64,000 nucleotides of DNA from Marinobacter maritimus (GCF_007671675.1 NZ_VCGW01000001.1:434001-498000); one strand, 5' to 3'. Counted from the first letter of the stretch, positions 17,715 to 27,417 are shown. Translations and numbers: made by a program. The notes: generated from the sequence alone by a model not told the origin.

Positions 17715-17790
17715 GGGGTAGTCCTTTTCAAAATGCGTCGCACAACTCGCTTTGCTCAGACAAGCGACACCTTTTGAAAAGGACTACCCC
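17715..17790. repeat. 76-bp palindromic element after fleQ (19-bp perfect arms)
   Basis: GGGGTAGTCCTTTTCAAAA (17715-17733) is repeated in exact inverse at 17772-17790 around a 38-base core. The core contains its own GTCGC/GCGAC stem (17737-17741 with 17764-17768). It begins 30 bases past the fleQ stop and has no T tract, so it is not a standard terminator, although it could block read-through into fleSR. Its core differs from that of the two palindromes after flhB, but the design (long perfect arms, structured core) is alike. Confidence 0.8.
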
Positions 17791-17836
17791 ACACCCGCTT
17801 GGAAACTGAAGCAATAGCTTTTTTTTGTGACAATAA

Positions 17837-17876
17837 GACGTCAAGGGTTTGTGGCCTTTGGCGTCTTTCTCGTTTT
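17837..17876 (+). terminator. Possible second fleQ terminator
   Basis: An imperfect stem (GACGTCAAGG near 17837 with CCTTTGGCGTC ending at 17865) is followed by TTTCTCGTTTT. It lies between the 76-bp palindrome and the fleS sigma-54 promoter, isolating the two transcription units. Confidence 0.45.
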
Positions 17877-17948
17877 GGGCGACGTAAAACTGTCGTTTGC
17901 CTTTCTCTTGCTTTTCTTACCTATTGATATATTGGGAAAAACTCTAGT

Positions 17949-17965
17949 TGGCACGGAGCTGGCTT
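17949..17965 (+). promoter_or_regulatory. Sigma-54 promoter of fleSR
   Basis: TTGGCACGGAGCTGGCTT carries GG at 17950-17951 and GC at 17962-17963, spaced exactly 10 bases, with a full TGGCACG -24 element. It lies 67 bases before the fleS ATG. fleSR is a known FleQ/sigma-54 target in Pseudomonas. Confidence 0.85.
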
Positions 17966-18031
17966 AGTGACCTGCAAACGAATTATCCGAAGGGTGTGGT
18001 CCGGTGTAACGGACTGATCGGGAGTCAGGTT

Positions 18032-19294
18032 ATGAGTCAGGCACAGTTTGTCATTCAGTCAGTGGAGCATGCGGCTCAGGCCAATGCAGCGGCGGATGCT
18101 AACGATAAGGTCAGGGCGTTGTTTCCGCAGCAGGACGATGAGGCGGTGGATTCTGCGTTGGAGATGTTCAACCAGATGTCGCGGCAGATTACCGATTCCT
18201 ATCGCACTCTGGAGTCTCGTGTTAACCAGTTATCTGGTGAGCTGAGCCAAGAGTCGTTGCAGCGGCAGCAGGAACTGGAGGAGAAGGAGCAGTTGGCTGA
18301 CCGCCTCTCTACGCTGCTGAAAGCCTTGCCTGCCGGGGTGGTGGTTCTTGATAGCCAGGGTGTGGTGTCTCAGAGCAATCCTGCGGCGATCGCTTTGTTG
18401 GGTGAGCCGTTGGACGGAGAACACTGGGTGGATGTGATTCGCCGTTGTTTCTCTCCGCGTCGGGACGATGGTCATGAGGTGTCGCTGAAAGATGGGCGCC
18501 GGGTGAGTATCGAGATTCGTACGATGGATAACCAGCCGGGGCAGTTGATTCTGCTCACCGATCTGACTGAAACCCGTCATTTGCAGTCGCAGCTCGCTCA
18601 TGCCCAGCGGCTTTCTGCCATGGGCAAGATGGTGGCTTCGCTTGCGCATCAGATTCGCACGCCTTTGTCGGCGGCCATTCTTTATGGCGGGCATTTGACC
18701 CAGGACGACCTGGATGAGGAGATGCGCCAGCGCTGTGCTTCTCGCCTGATGTCGCGACTTACACATCTGGAGCAACAGGTCCGGGATATGCTGATTTTTG
18801 CCCGGGGCGAGACTCGCCTGGCAGAGGAGTTGTCTGCATCAACGCTGGTTTCGGCTCTGGAATCCGCACTGGAGGGAATCAAGCCCGTTGCCGGTTCGGA
18901 TGTGATGTTGAAATGCGATTTGCCTGAGGAGTGCCGACTACTGTGTAACCGGGATGCGCTGGTGGGAGCCGGTACCAATCTGGTGAACAACAGTCTTGAA
19001 GCAGGGGCTACTGTTGTCGCTGTTCAGGTTGTATCGGATGCTGGAGAGCTGTTGATCCGGGTTATGGATAACGGCCCGGGGTTTGGAAAGGCGGAAGCAA
19101 GCCGGTTGGCCGAGGCGTTTTACACCACAAAATCTCACGGCACCGGACTTGGCCTTGCGGTTGTGCAGGCAGTTGTGAAGGCTCACCAGGGGCATTTTTC
19201 CATTGAATCGCCAGAGCAGGGGGGCGCTGTCGCGACTCTGCGTCTGCCGCTTTTGCGTAACCTTTCTCGTAACCCTTCTAGTAACACCGTCTGA
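18032..19294 (+). CDS. fleS: FleS, cytoplasmic flagellar sensor histidine kinase
   Basis: The 420-aa kinase has no membrane segment. A coiled-coil region (about 60-100) leads into a PAS-like domain (KALPAGVVVLDSQGVV), then a dimerisation/phosphoacceptor helix with SLAHQIRTPLSAA and an ATPase domain (VNNSLEAG, DNGPGFG, GTGLGLAVV). It phosphorylates FleR, the next gene, to switch on mid-hierarchy flagellar genes. The frame extends upstream to a TTG at 17948, but that codon lies inside the sigma-54 promoter. The ATG at 18032 follows a GGGAG and gives the family N-terminus MSQAQFVIQ. fleR starts 12 bases after its stop. Confidence 0.9.
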   Translation: MSQAQFVIQSVEHAAQANAAADANDKVRALFPQQDDEAVDSALEMFNQMSRQITDSYRTLESRVNQLSGELSQESLQRQQELEEKEQLADRLSTLLKALPAGVVVLDSQGVVSQSNPAAIALLGEPLDGEHWVDVIRRCFSPRRDDGHEVSLKDGRRVSIEIRTMDNQPGQLILLTDLTETRHLQSQLAHAQRLSAMGKMVASLAHQIRTPLSAAILYGGHLTQDDLDEEMRQRCASRLMSRLTHLEQQVRDMLIFARGETRLAEELSASTLVSALESALEGIKPVAGSDVMLKCDLPEECRLLCNRDALVGAGTNLVNNSLEAGATVVAVQVVSDAGELLIRVMDNGPGFGKAEASRLAEAFYTTKSHGTGLGLAVVQAVVKAHQGHFSIESPEQGGAVATLRLPLLRNLSRNPSSNTV

Positions 19295-19306
19295 TCGGAG
19301 GCAACC

Positions 19307-20782
19307 ATGGCCAAGGCACAGATTCTTATAGTTGAAGATGATCGTGACCTGCGCGAGGCGCTGGTGACTACTCTGGAACTTGCGAAGTTCCGCGTGCGCG
19401 AGGCCTCGAATGCCCATGAGGCGTTGGCTCGGCTGGCAGAGGCACCGGTTGATATGGTAGTCAGCGACGTCAATATGCCCGGGCTCTCCGGTCATGAGTT
19501 ATTGGGGGAAGTGCAGCGGCTTTATCCCGGTCTGCCAATGATGCTGATTACTGCATACGGGCAAATCAGCCATGCAGTGTCTGCCATGCAATCCGGTGCT
19601 GTGGATTATCTGGTGAAGCCGTTCGAGCCAAAGGTGCTTGTTGATGCGGTTAGCAAGGTCGTGGGCGGCAGCCGGCAGAAATCTGCGGATGAGCCTGTGG
19701 CTGAAGATCCGGCCAGTAAACGCATTTTCCAGCTGGCAGCCAAAGTGGCCGGCAGCGATTCAACGGTAATGATTTCCGGGGAAAGCGGCACAGGTAAAGA
19801 AGTTTTGGCGAGGTATATTCATCAACATTCGCCCCGGGCGGATCAGCCGTTTGTCGCTATCAACTGTGCGGCCATCCCGGAAAACATGCTCGAAGCGATA
19901 CTGTTCGGCCATGAAAAAGGTGCGTTTACCGGTGCGGTTGCTTCCGCCCCTGGTAAATTTGAGCAGGCGAATGGCGGGACCATTTTGCTGGATGAGGTTT
20001 CTGAGATGGATCCGGCGCTTCAGTCCAAGCTGCTCCGGGTTTTGCAGGAGCGGGAAGTGGAGCGGGTAGGTGGTCGTAAAACCATTACTCTCGATGTTCG
20101 TGTGGTTGCGACAACCAACCGGAATCTGGCGGACTATGTAAGGGAAGGGCGGTTTCGGGAAGACCTTTATTACCGGCTTAGCGTTTTCCCGATACATTGG
20201 CAGCCCCTGCGGGAACGTCCGCTGGATATACTGCCAATGGCAACATCCTTGCTTAAAAAGCACTGTCGCAAAATGAAACTGACCGGCATCAGTTTAGCGG
20301 CAGATGCCCGCGATGCATTGGTGCAGCACAGCTGGCCTGGCAACGTGCGGGAGTTGGATAACGCCATTCAGCGGTCGCTGGTTCTGCACCAGGGCAATGT
20401 GATCCACGCCGGCGATCTATGCCTCGAGATTGGCACAAGCGGGCGTTTTGATGGGCATGGTTCGGTAGCTGCGCCGGCTCCCGAGGTTTCTCCTTTGGAG
20501 GAAGCTCAAGCTCAGCGACCGGAACAGCCGGTTACAATAGCTCCGGGCTCCGGATTTTCTGAAGCCGATCGCGCCGCTCCGGAATTAATCGAAGCAGGAT
20601 CGCTTGGGGATGATCTGCGCCAGCAGGAGTTCCGTATAATCATCCAGACACTCAGAAATGAGCGTGGACGTCGTAACCGGGCCGCAGAGCACTTGGGTAT
20701 AAGCCCGAGAACTCTGAGATACAAGCTGGCCCAGATGCGTGACGCCGGGATTGATCTGGATGCAGAGTTGGCCTTGGCGTAA
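19307..20782 (+). CDS. fleR: FleR, sigma-54-dependent flagellar response regulator
   Basis: The 491-aa NtrC-type regulator has an intact receiver (acidic pocket VEDDRD, phosphoacceptor Asp in VVSDVNMPG, conserved Lys in LVKPF). Its AAA+ domain carries GESGTGKE and GAFTGA, and a Fis-type helix-turn-helix lies near the end (RNRAAEHLGISPRTLRYKL). Phosphorylated by FleS, it activates class III flagellar operons. GGAGGCAACC before the ATG is a strong ribosome site. A clear terminator follows the gene. Confidence 0.93.
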   Translation: MAKAQILIVEDDRDLREALVTTLELAKFRVREASNAHEALARLAEAPVDMVVSDVNMPGLSGHELLGEVQRLYPGLPMMLITAYGQISHAVSAMQSGAVDYLVKPFEPKVLVDAVSKVVGGSRQKSADEPVAEDPASKRIFQLAAKVAGSDSTVMISGESGTGKEVLARYIHQHSPRADQPFVAINCAAIPENMLEAILFGHEKGAFTGAVASAPGKFEQANGGTILLDEVSEMDPALQSKLLRVLQEREVERVGGRKTITLDVRVVATTNRNLADYVREGRFREDLYYRLSVFPIHWQPLRERPLDILPMATSLLKKHCRKMKLTGISLAADARDALVQHSWPGNVRELDNAIQRSLVLHQGNVIHAGDLCLEIGTSGRFDGHGSVAAPAPEVSPLEEAQAQRPEQPVTIAPGSGFSEADRAAPELIEAGSLGDDLRQQEFRIIIQTLRNERGRRNRAAEHLGISPRTLRYKLAQMRDAGIDLDAELALA

Positions 20783-20834
20783 GTTTTTTTTGCATTTGTT
20801 TTTGTAGCACTCATTTGTAGCACCCCAATATTTC

Positions 20835-20859
20835 GGCACCTTCACAGGTGCCTTTTTTT
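20835..20859 (+). terminator. Rho-independent terminator after fleSR
   Basis: GGCACC-TTCACA-GGTGCC is followed by seven T residues (20853-20859). It ends the fleSR unit 50 bases after the fleR stop. The rest of the fleR-fliE gap (to 21083) holds a 7-bp inverted repeat (20873-20893), a TTAAC inverted repeat (20970-20986) and the fliE promoter. Confidence 0.9.
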
Positions 20860-21003
20860 ATGGGCAGTTCCCTGCATGCGCACGGTCATGCAGATCGCCA
20901 TTTCCGAAAAGCGCAGTTCACCTTCGTCAAAACTCTGTCAGCAATAATTTTCTATCGGCATGGATAAAGCTTAACGTTATGTTAAGTAAGAGAAAAATAA
21001 TTC

Positions 21004-21019
21004 TGGCCTGACCATTGCT
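21004..21019 (+). promoter_or_regulatory. Sigma-54 promoter of the fliE operon
   Basis: TGGCCTGACCATTGCT has GG (21005-21006) and GC (21017-21018) spaced 10 bases with a perfect TTGC -12 element. It lies 64 bases before the fliE ATG. It would drive fliEFGHIJ and perhaps the regulatory triad that follows. Confidence 0.85.
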
Positions 21020-21083
21020 TAGCCTTGATCAATACAGATAGCCCAGCAAGGCCGCCCTATAGGGGCGGTGTTAGGAGAAAGCC

Positions 21084-21452
21084 ATGGTTCAGCGTGCCGA
21101 CATCAATAGCGTTCTGTCCGATATCCGTTCACTGCGTTCGCAAATGAATCAGAATCAGCGCGTCGAGCAGGACCAATCGGTGCGTGGTCGCATTGACGGC
21201 CCACGCCAGGTTGACCAACCCCGGGAAACATCGAATTTTGGCGATATGCTCGGCAAGGCGGTCAACAGTGTTAACGAAGTTCAGCAACATGCCGGTGACC
21301 TGCGGACGGCATACGATATGGGCGATCCGAATGTAGACATCACGCGTGTGATGATTGCCGCCCAGAAGTCTTCAGTGTCTTTCGAAGCTTTGACCCAGGT
21401 GCGTAACCGCGTGGTCAGGGCTTACGAAGACATCATGAACATGCCGATCTGA
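21084..21452 (+). CDS. fliE: FliE, hook-basal body adapter
   Basis: The 122-aa protein matches FliE: a variable N-terminus, then [29 protein letters not shown] and the conserved [23 protein letters not shown] segment (here [20 protein letters not shown]), ending with [12 protein letters not shown]. FliE links the MS ring to the proximal rod and is exported by the flagellar type III apparatus. It is slightly longer than the usual 100-110 residues because of the N-terminal region. It heads the operon, with fliF 15 bases downstream. Confidence 0.95.
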   Translation: MVQRADINSVLSDIRSLRSQMNQNQRVEQDQSVRGRIDGPRQVDQPRETSNFGDMLGKAVNSVNEVQQHAGDLRTAYDMGDPNVDITRVMIAAQKSSVSFEALTQVRNRVVRAYEDIMNMPI

Positions 21453-21467
21453 TAACGGAGCACAGAC

Positions 21468-23177
21468 ATGGCCAGCGTTCCCGCAGAAACCACCTCAAAC
21501 ATGCCTGCCGCACAGGGCGGCGACAGCTCCGACAGCAACAGCGATCTGTTCATGGGATTTAACCGCCTGAATCTTTTGCGCCAGGTTGGCCTGATGGTGG
21601 GCCTCGCTGCCAGCGTTGCCTTGGGTGTTGCGGTCGTGCTTTGGGCTCAAGAGCCGAATTACCAACCTGTGGTGGGGGATTTATCAGCTTACAACCCGCA
21701 AGACGTAACCACCATTCTCGACAGCAACGGCATCGATTACAAAATGGATACGCGCACCGGCGCTTTGCTGGTGCCTTCCGATCAAGTCTACAATGCGCGG
21801 CTCAAGCTCGCCGCTGAAGGTGTAACAGACCAGAAAACAATGGGCTACGAGCTACTGGACAAGGATCGTGGCTTGGGCACATCCCAGTTTATGGAAACCG
21901 TAAGCTATCGTCGTGGCCTTGAAGGTGAACTGGCGCGCACCATCAGCAGCATGCGTGGCGTGCGTGGTGCCAGGGTTCATCTGGCTATTCCAGAGCGTTC
22001 CGTGTTTGTGCGGGATGCCAGAGATCCTACAGCCTCCGTTTTTCTCGAAGTGTTTGCCGGTCGTCGCCCCGAGCAGGAACAAATTGCAGCGATTGTGAAC
22101 CTCGTCGCCGGCAGCATTCCAATGATGAACAAGGATCACGTCACCGTTGTTGACCAGAACGGCAACCTGCTGACTGGAAAAGAAAGTCAGGGTGATGGCG
22201 AGCGCATGCAGGACCAATATGAATACACCTCGCGCCTGGAAGAGCGACTTACTCGCCGTGTTGCTTCACTGGTCGCCCCGATTGTTGGCGAAGGTCGTTA
22301 CCGGGCCGAAGTCTCTGCAGACCTGGATTTCTCGTCGGTGGAGCAGGCTGAAGAGCTGTTCAACCCAGAACAGCAGGCGGTTCGCAGTGAGCGTGATCTG
22401 ACAGAACAACGTGTTGCCGGCTTTAACGGGGGTATTCCGGGAGCACTGTCAAACCAGCCCCCTGGCAATGCCACAGTTCCGGAGCAGGCCATTGCAAACG
22501 CGGCGGATGCGGATGGCGCAGCGCCGACAGCACCGCCCGTAAACGTGCGCAAGGAATCCACTCGCAATTACGAGATGGATCGAACGGTCAGCTATACCCG
22601 GCAGGAGTTGGGACGCGTAAGGCGCGTAACCGTTGCGCTCGCTGTTGACGATATGAAGGTGGTCAGCCCCGATACCGGTGCGATCACGTATGAGCCTTGG
22701 CCGGAGCCGGAATTACAGCGTCTGAGTATGCTGGTGCGGGATGCGGTAGGCTACTCGGCGGCTCGCGGCGACAGCGTAACCGTGATGAATACAGCGTTTG
22801 CGCCTGAAGAGACTTTCGAGTTTGAAACCCCCGGGTTCTGGGAGCAGCCCTGGTTCTGGGATCTCATGAAACAGGTATTGGCAGGGCTGGTTGTTCTGGT
22901 TCTCGTACTTGGCCTGTTGCGCCCGACGCTTAAAAGTCTTTCCGGTGGTGGTCGACGTGGGCGCGAGGATGGTTCCGGGTCCGGTGGTTACGGCGGCTAC
23001 GATGACGCTGGCGGCAACGATGCCTTGCGTCAGGCTATGTCTTCTCAGGACGACCTGCTTTTGCCGGGCGCGACAGACAGTTATGATAGGCAACTGAATG
23101 CTCTTAAAGGTCTGATTGCCGAAGACCCGGCTAGGGTTTCCCAGGTGATGCGCCAGTGGGTGAATGTTGATGACTGA
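21468..23177 (+). CDS. fliF: FliF, flagellar MS-ring protein
   Basis: The 569-aa protein has two membrane helices (about 38-60 and 460-482) flanking a large periplasmic part with the YscJ/FliF ring-building motifs (LLVPSDQVYNARLKLAAEG, RGLEGELARTISSM, ARVHLAIPERSVF). The cytoplasmic C-terminus (LPGATDSYDRQLNALKGLIAEDPARVSQVMRQWV) is the FliG-binding tail. It forms the ring that nucleates assembly. The last 14 bases overlap the fliG reading frame. Confidence 0.96.
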   Translation: MASVPAETTSNMPAAQGGDSSDSNSDLFMGFNRLNLLRQVGLMVGLAASVALGVAVVLWAQEPNYQPVVGDLSAYNPQDVTTILDSNGIDYKMDTRTGALLVPSDQVYNARLKLAAEGVTDQKTMGYELLDKDRGLGTSQFMETVSYRRGLEGELARTISSMRGVRGARVHLAIPERSVFVRDARDPTASVFLEVFAGRRPEQEQIAAIVNLVAGSIPMMNKDHVTVVDQNGNLLTGKESQGDGERMQDQYEYTSRLEERLTRRVASLVAPIVGEGRYRAEVSADLDFSSVEQAEELFNPEQQAVRSERDLTEQRVAGFNGGIPGALSNQPPGNATVPEQAIANAADADGAAPTAPPVNVRKESTRNYEMDRTVSYTRQELGRVRRVTVALAVDDMKVVSPDTGAITYEPWPEPELQRLSMLVRDAVGYSAARGDSVTVMNTAFAPEETFEFETPGFWEQPWFWDLMKQVLAGLVVLVLVLGLLRPTLKSLSGGGRRGREDGSGSGGYGGYDDAGGNDALRQAMSSQDDLLLPGATDSYDRQLNALKGLIAEDPARVSQVMRQWVNVDD

Positions 23178-24213
23178 TCAATCCGGGCTGTCGGGTGGTG
23201 ATGCGCCCCAGAAGCCTCAGCGAAAAATTCCGCGGGTAGAGCAGGCAGCGATCCTGCTGATGTCTCTGGGCGAGGCAGATGCCGCCGAAGTGCTCAAGCA
23301 CATGGGCCCGAAAGAAGTTCAACGGGTTGGTGTTGCGATGGCCCAGATGCGGGATGTCTCCAAAGACGATGTGACCTACGTGCTGAATCAGTTTGTGGAC
23401 GCTGTGGGTGGCCAGACCGGCCTGGGCGTGGGCAATGATGACTATATCCGTGCCATGCTTACCCAGGCTCTGGGTGACGACAAGGCCGCCAGCCTGATCG
23501 ACCGCATTCTCATTGGCGGCAATACCACCGGGCTGGATACGCTCAAGTGGATGGAGCCAAGAGCCGTTGGCGATATCATCCGTTACGAGCATCCCCAAAT
23601 TCAGGCGATTGTTATCTCTTATCTGGACCCTGATCAGGCCGCCGAGATTCTTGCCACGCTGGATGAGAAAGTGCGCCTCGATGTCATGATGCGGGTCGCT
23701 TCGCTGGAAAGTATTCAGCCCCAGGCGCTGCAGGAACTGAACGACATTCTGGAGAAACAGTTCTCTGGTGGCTCCGCGGCTCAGACCAGTCGCATCGGCG
23801 GTGTAAAGCGCGCTGCGGATATCATGAACTTTATGGATCGCAGTATCGAAGGCAATCTTCTGGATTCAATCAAGGATATGGATCCGGACCTTGCCACTAC
23901 CATCGAAGACCTTATGTTCGTCTTTGATAATCTTAAAGATATTGATGATCGGGGTATTCAGGCGTTGCTGCGTGAGGTGTCTTCTGAAGTTCTGGTTGTA
24001 GCTCTGAAGGGCGCTGATACAGCGGTTCAGGAAAAGATTTTCAAGAACATGTCCAAGCGTGCGGCCGAGTTGCTGCAGGATGATCTGGAAGCGAAAGGCC
24101 CGGTGAAGGTCAGTGATGTGGAATCGGCCCAGAAAGACATTATTACCATTGCCCGTCGCATGGCTGAAGCGGGAGAAATTACGCTCGGCGGTGCCGGTGA
24201 AGAAATGATGTGA
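23164..24213 (+). CDS. fliG: FliG, C-ring rotor/switch protein
   Basis: The 349-aa protein has the three armadillo-like FliG domains: KIPRVEQAAILLMSLGEADAAEV at the N-terminus, the central EHPQIQAIVISYLDPDQAAEIL, and the C-terminal torque helix region DLMFVFDNLKDIDDRGIQALLREV with the charged residues that meet the stator. It overlaps fliF by 14 bases. An ATG at 23170 is an alternative start two codons in. It acts with fliM and fliN, also in this window, as the rotational switch. Confidence 0.96.
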   Translation: MLMTDQSGLSGGDAPQKPQRKIPRVEQAAILLMSLGEADAAEVLKHMGPKEVQRVGVAMAQMRDVSKDDVTYVLNQFVDAVGGQTGLGVGNDDYIRAMLTQALGDDKAASLIDRILIGGNTTGLDTLKWMEPRAVGDIIRYEHPQIQAIVISYLDPDQAAEILATLDEKVRLDVMMRVASLESIQPQALQELNDILEKQFSGGSAAQTSRIGGVKRAADIMNFMDRSIEGNLLDSIKDMDPDLATTIEDLMFVFDNLKDIDDRGIQALLREVSSEVLVVALKGADTAVQEKIFKNMSKRAAELLQDDLEAKGPVKVSDVESAQKDIITIARRMAEAGEITLGGAGEEMM

Positions 24214-25139
24214 TGAAAGACGCCTCGAAAGATTTTTCCAAAGTGCTCTCTAAAGAACTTCCCAGAGACACCCGCCGCATTCCCAAGGAGCAACTAACGG
24301 CCTATGAGCGCTGGGAGCTCCCATTGCTCGATGCCAGTGGTAACGAGGTTGCCCAAGAGGAGGAGCGGAGTGTCAAACCCCTGACGGCAGGTGATATTGC
24401 CGAAATTCGCCAGGCAGCGCGAGACGACGGTCTTAACGAAGGCAGGGAACAGGGTCTGCAGGAAGGCCGCGCTGAGGGGTATGAAAAGGGCCACAAGGAA
24501 GGACTGGAAGCCGGCATGGCCGAAGGAAGGGAGCGTGGGCATACTGAAGGCTACGATGAAACCCGGGCGGAAGTAACTGCCGGCCTGGATCGCCTTGAGC
24601 CGGTGTTGGGTGAGCTTTTGTTGCCCATCCGCAAACATCAGGACGAACTTGAAACCTCGCTGCTCAATCTCACCATGGTACTCGCTCGGGCCGTTGTATA
24701 CCGCGAGCTGAAAATTGATTCCTCACATATAAAAAAGGTGGTGCGCCGCGCGCTGGAGGCCTTGCCCTCAACCGCAGACAACGTCCGGATTCATGTTCAC
24801 CCGGACGACTACAGTGCGGTTCGTGAAGTGGCCGAGCGCCTTGAGGCGGCGGCTTCCGTTGTGGAAGATAGCAATATTTTGCCTGGCGGCTGCCGTGTTG
24901 AAACCCGCAACAGTCTCGTTGATTTTACCGTTGAAAAGCGCTTTCAGCGGGCTGTTCAGGGCATGCTTGAGCAGCAGACAGATGACAGTGAAAGCGGTGA
25001 GCCCGAAGAGCTGAATGCGTTGATGGACGACCTGACGGACTTCCAGCGCGATGTGTTGAGTTCACCGGGGAAAACTCCGGACGAAAGCAGCTCAGACAAC
25101 CCAGCCGAAGGGGAGCGTGATGACATCCTCCCTGGCTGA
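24213..25139 (+). CDS. fliH: FliH, negative regulator/stator of the FliI ATPase
   Basis: The 308-aa protein carries the GxxxG helix repeats typical of FliH (from about residue 73: [20 protein letters not shown] and further units to EGY at about 113). A C-terminal domain like the V-ATPase E subunit follows ([36 protein letters not shown]). It links the FliI hexamer to the C ring. The ATG at 24213 overlaps the fliG stop by one base (TGATG); a GTG at 24210 is possible but less likely. The last residues form an acidic tail longer than in E. coli. It overlaps the fliI start. Confidence 0.93.
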   Translation: MKDASKDFSKVLSKELPRDTRRIPKEQLTAYERWELPLLDASGNEVAQEEERSVKPLTAGDIAEIRQAARDDGLNEGREQGLQEGRAEGYEKGHKEGLEAGMAEGRERGHTEGYDETRAEVTAGLDRLEPVLGELLLPIRKHQDELETSLLNLTMVLARAVVYRELKIDSSHIKKVVRRALEALPSTADNVRIHVHPDDYSAVREVAERLEAAASVVEDSNILPGGCRVETRNSLVDFTVEKRFQRAVQGMLEQQTDDSESGEPEELNALMDDLTDFQRDVLSSPGKTPDESSSDNPAEGERDDILPG

Positions 25140-26520
25140 TCGCCTGGAACGATACCAGTCTTATCTGCGCGCGGATCCTGACCCCGAGCTATCAGGCCGC
25201 CTGACCCGGATGGTAGGGCTTACGCTTGAGTGCGTTGGTTGTCCCATGGTGGTGGGTGATCGCTGTGTGATTAAAGGCCAGGGCACGGGCACCGTTGAGG
25301 CCGAAGTCGTAGGGTTTGAGGATGACAAGGTCTACCTGATGCCGCTGACCGCTATCGAAGGCCTCAAGCCGGGCGCCATGGTGGTTCCTCTATCCTCGGC
25401 CAGTAAAGTGCCTGTGGGCCCTCTTATGCTGGGTCGAGTGTTGGATGGCAGCGGCGAGCCTCTGGATGGCAAAGGCCCGCTCCTGGCTGAAGCCAGAGTT
25501 CCGCTTACTGGTGACATAATAAACCCGCTCAACCGGGCGCCGGTGCGGCAATCCATGGATGTGGGTATCCGGGCTATCAATGCCTTGCTGACGGTTGGAC
25601 AGGGTCAGCGCTTGGGCCTGTTCGCTGGCAGTGGTGTCGGCAAAAGTATGCTGCTGGGTATGATGACCCGGTTCACCGATGCCGATGTGATCGTGGTTGG
25701 ACTGATCGGAGAGCGAGGTCGGGAGGTCAAGGAATTTATAGAAGACATACTGGGAGAAGAGGGGCTGGCCAGATCGGTTGTGGTTGCGGCTCCGGCGGAT
25801 GACTCACCGCTCATGCGTCTGCGCGCGGCCATGCTCACCACCCGGATTGCAGAATACTACAGAGACAAAGGCAAGCGCGTTCTTCTGTTGATGGATTCGC
25901 TCACACGATACGCTCAGGCCCAGCGTGAAATCGCGCTGGCGGTTGGTGAACCTCCGGCCACCAAAGGTTATCCACCTTCCGTATTTGCCAAGCTGCCGCA
26001 ACTGGTCGAGCGAACAGGAAATGGTTTGCCCGGAGGCGGTTCAATCACAGCGTTCTATACCGTGCTGACCGAAGGCGACGATCAACAGGACCCTATCGCG
26101 GATGCTGCCAGAGCGATTCTTGATGGGCATATCGTGCTCTCGCGTCGGCTTGCGGAAGAGGGGCATTATCCGGCCATCGACGTTGAAGCCTCCATCAGCC
26201 GGGTTATGCCGCAAGTGACAGAAACCGAGCATTTCTCAAGATCCCAGCGCTTTAAACAGGTTTATTCACGCTATCAGCAGGCCCGGGACCTGATCAGCGT
26301 AGGCGCCTATGTGAAAGGTTCCGATCCCGAAACCGACTTTGCCATTACTCATATCGGAAATATGCGCCAGTTCCTGCAGCAGGGTCTGAACGAGCGTGCC
26401 TCGCTGGCCGAGAGTATCGAAGGGCTGCTTACCGTAGTGCCCGAACGACGCTCACCAGAACGTCGGAAATCTGCCGTTCCTGATCCCGCTGCCGTCAATG
26501 TCAGTAGAGGTGCGGGTTGA
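25120..26520 (+). CDS. fliI: FliI, flagellar export ATPase
   Basis: The 466-aa enzyme is an F1-beta-like ATPase with Walker [12 protein letters not shown] (about 165-175), [11 protein letters not shown], the [31 protein letters not shown] segment and Walker B LLLMDS. It energises delivery of substrates to the FlhA/FlhB gate. The GTG three bases upstream (25117) was set aside for the ATG at 25120, which follows GGGGAG. It overlaps fliH by 20 bases, and its stop overlaps the fliJ ATG. Confidence 0.96.
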   Translation: MTSSLADRLERYQSYLRADPDPELSGRLTRMVGLTLECVGCPMVVGDRCVIKGQGTGTVEAEVVGFEDDKVYLMPLTAIEGLKPGAMVVPLSSASKVPVGPLMLGRVLDGSGEPLDGKGPLLAEARVPLTGDIINPLNRAPVRQSMDVGIRAINALLTVGQGQRLGLFAGSGVGKSMLLGMMTRFTDADVIVVGLIGERGREVKEFIEDILGEEGLARSVVVAAPADDSPLMRLRAAMLTTRIAEYYRDKGKRVLLLMDSLTRYAQAQREIALAVGEPPATKGYPPSVFAKLPQLVERTGNGLPGGGSITAFYTVLTEGDDQQDPIADAARAILDGHIVLSRRLAEEGHYPAIDVEASISRVMPQVTETEHFSRSQRFKQVYSRYQQARDLISVGAYVKGSDPETDFAITHIGNMRQFLQQGLNERASLAESIEGLLTVVPERRSPERRKSAVPDPAAVNVSRGAG

Positions 26521-26963
26521 TGTTGCGATCTCAGCGCCTTGCCGTGGTGCTCTCTCTGGAAGAGCGAAAGGAACAGGCAGCGCTGGAGCAAATGGGCAAA
26601 GCCCGGGAAGCGATGGAGCAGCACAAGGGGCAAGTAGAAAACCTCAATCGCTACCAGCAGGAGTACCGCGACCAGATTCGCAGCAGCCAGCACGGTGTTG
26701 TGCAGGTGAGTCGTTTGCAGGCATGGCAGGCATTTATTGCGCAGCTTGATCAGGTTATCTTGCAGCAGCAACAACAGCTGGCTCAGGCCGAAGCAGTGTT
26801 CGAGACTCGCCGGAGCGAGTGGCAGCAAGCCTGGGAGCGCCGGCGAGGTATGGAGAAATACATCGAGACCTGTCGCAAACAAGAGCAAAGCGCACAGGAT
26901 GTGCAGGAACAAAAACTGTCTGATGAGGCCGCAGGCCGGGCTTTTGCGCGCCGGCGTCGTTGA
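26520..26963 (+). CDS. fliJ: FliJ, export-apparatus central stalk protein
   Basis: The 147-aa protein is almost entirely a coiled coil rich in Gln, Glu and Arg (QEYRDQIRSSQ, QVILQQQQQLAQAEAVFETRR), as expected of FliJ, the gamma-subunit-like stalk of the FliI ring. The SRLQAWQAFIAQLDQVI segment is the most conserved part. The ATG overlaps the fliI TGA. The C-terminus is basic (AGRAFARRRR). A 126-base gap follows before the STAS gene. Confidence 0.9.
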   Translation: MLRSQRLAVVLSLEERKEQAALEQMGKAREAMEQHKGQVENLNRYQQEYRDQIRSSQHGVVQVSRLQAWQAFIAQLDQVILQQQQQLAQAEAVFETRRSEWQQAWERRRGMEKYIETCRKQEQSAQDVQEQKLSDEAAGRAFARRRR

Positions 26964-27087
26964 TCCTTGCCTTGAATTACTCGTAATCCCGAGCAAACTG
27001 ACCGCGCTGAGCTATTCTAGTAGGAACACAGGTCGCTTCACATGGGGGAGCAGTGTGTTTCAATGAATACTACCGGAGGTTTCGCGG

Positions 27088-27393
27088 ATGCCAATCCAGA
27101 CCCGCCGCAGTCGTGACGGTCAGACTCAGATCATCAAAATTGAAGGGCGCTTTGACTTCAGCACCCATCAAGCCTTTCGCGATGCCTACGAGCATAGTGG
27201 CAAAGATGTGTGTGGCTACGTTGTGGATTTGTCCGAAGCAACCTATCTCGACAGCTCAGCGCTGGGCATGCTGCTTTTGCTCAGGGATCATGCCGGGGGT
27301 GACAATGCCCGTATCGTTATTGAAAACTGCAACAACGATGTCCGCAAGATTCTGACCATTTCCAATTTCGAGCAACTGTTCACCATTCGGTGA
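27088..27393 (+). CDS. STAS-domain anti-sigma factor antagonist
   Basis: The 101-aa protein is a single STAS domain with the phosphorylatable-serine loop DSSALGMLLLL at residues 55-65 (VVDLSEATYLDSSALG). Such proteins are switched by a partner kinase and PP2C phosphatase, both of which are domains of the next gene product. In Pseudomonas the homologous HsbA binds the anti-sigma factor FlgM. GGAGG lies 9 bases before the ATG. The position between fliJ and fliK suggests a role in flagellar gene expression; its partner is not visible here (flgM is not in the window). Confidence 0.88.
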   Translation: MPIQTRRSRDGQTQIIKIEGRFDFSTHQAFRDAYEHSGKDVCGYVVDLSEATYLDSSALGMLLLLRDHAGGDNARIVIENCNNDVRKILTISNFEQLFTIR

Positions 27394-27417
27394 GTGCTCA
27401 GGCCGCCGGAACACCCC

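Noticed and set aside
17948..18031. TTG at 17948 as the fleS start
   Set aside because: The codon lies inside the sigma-54 promoter, upstream of where transcription should begin.
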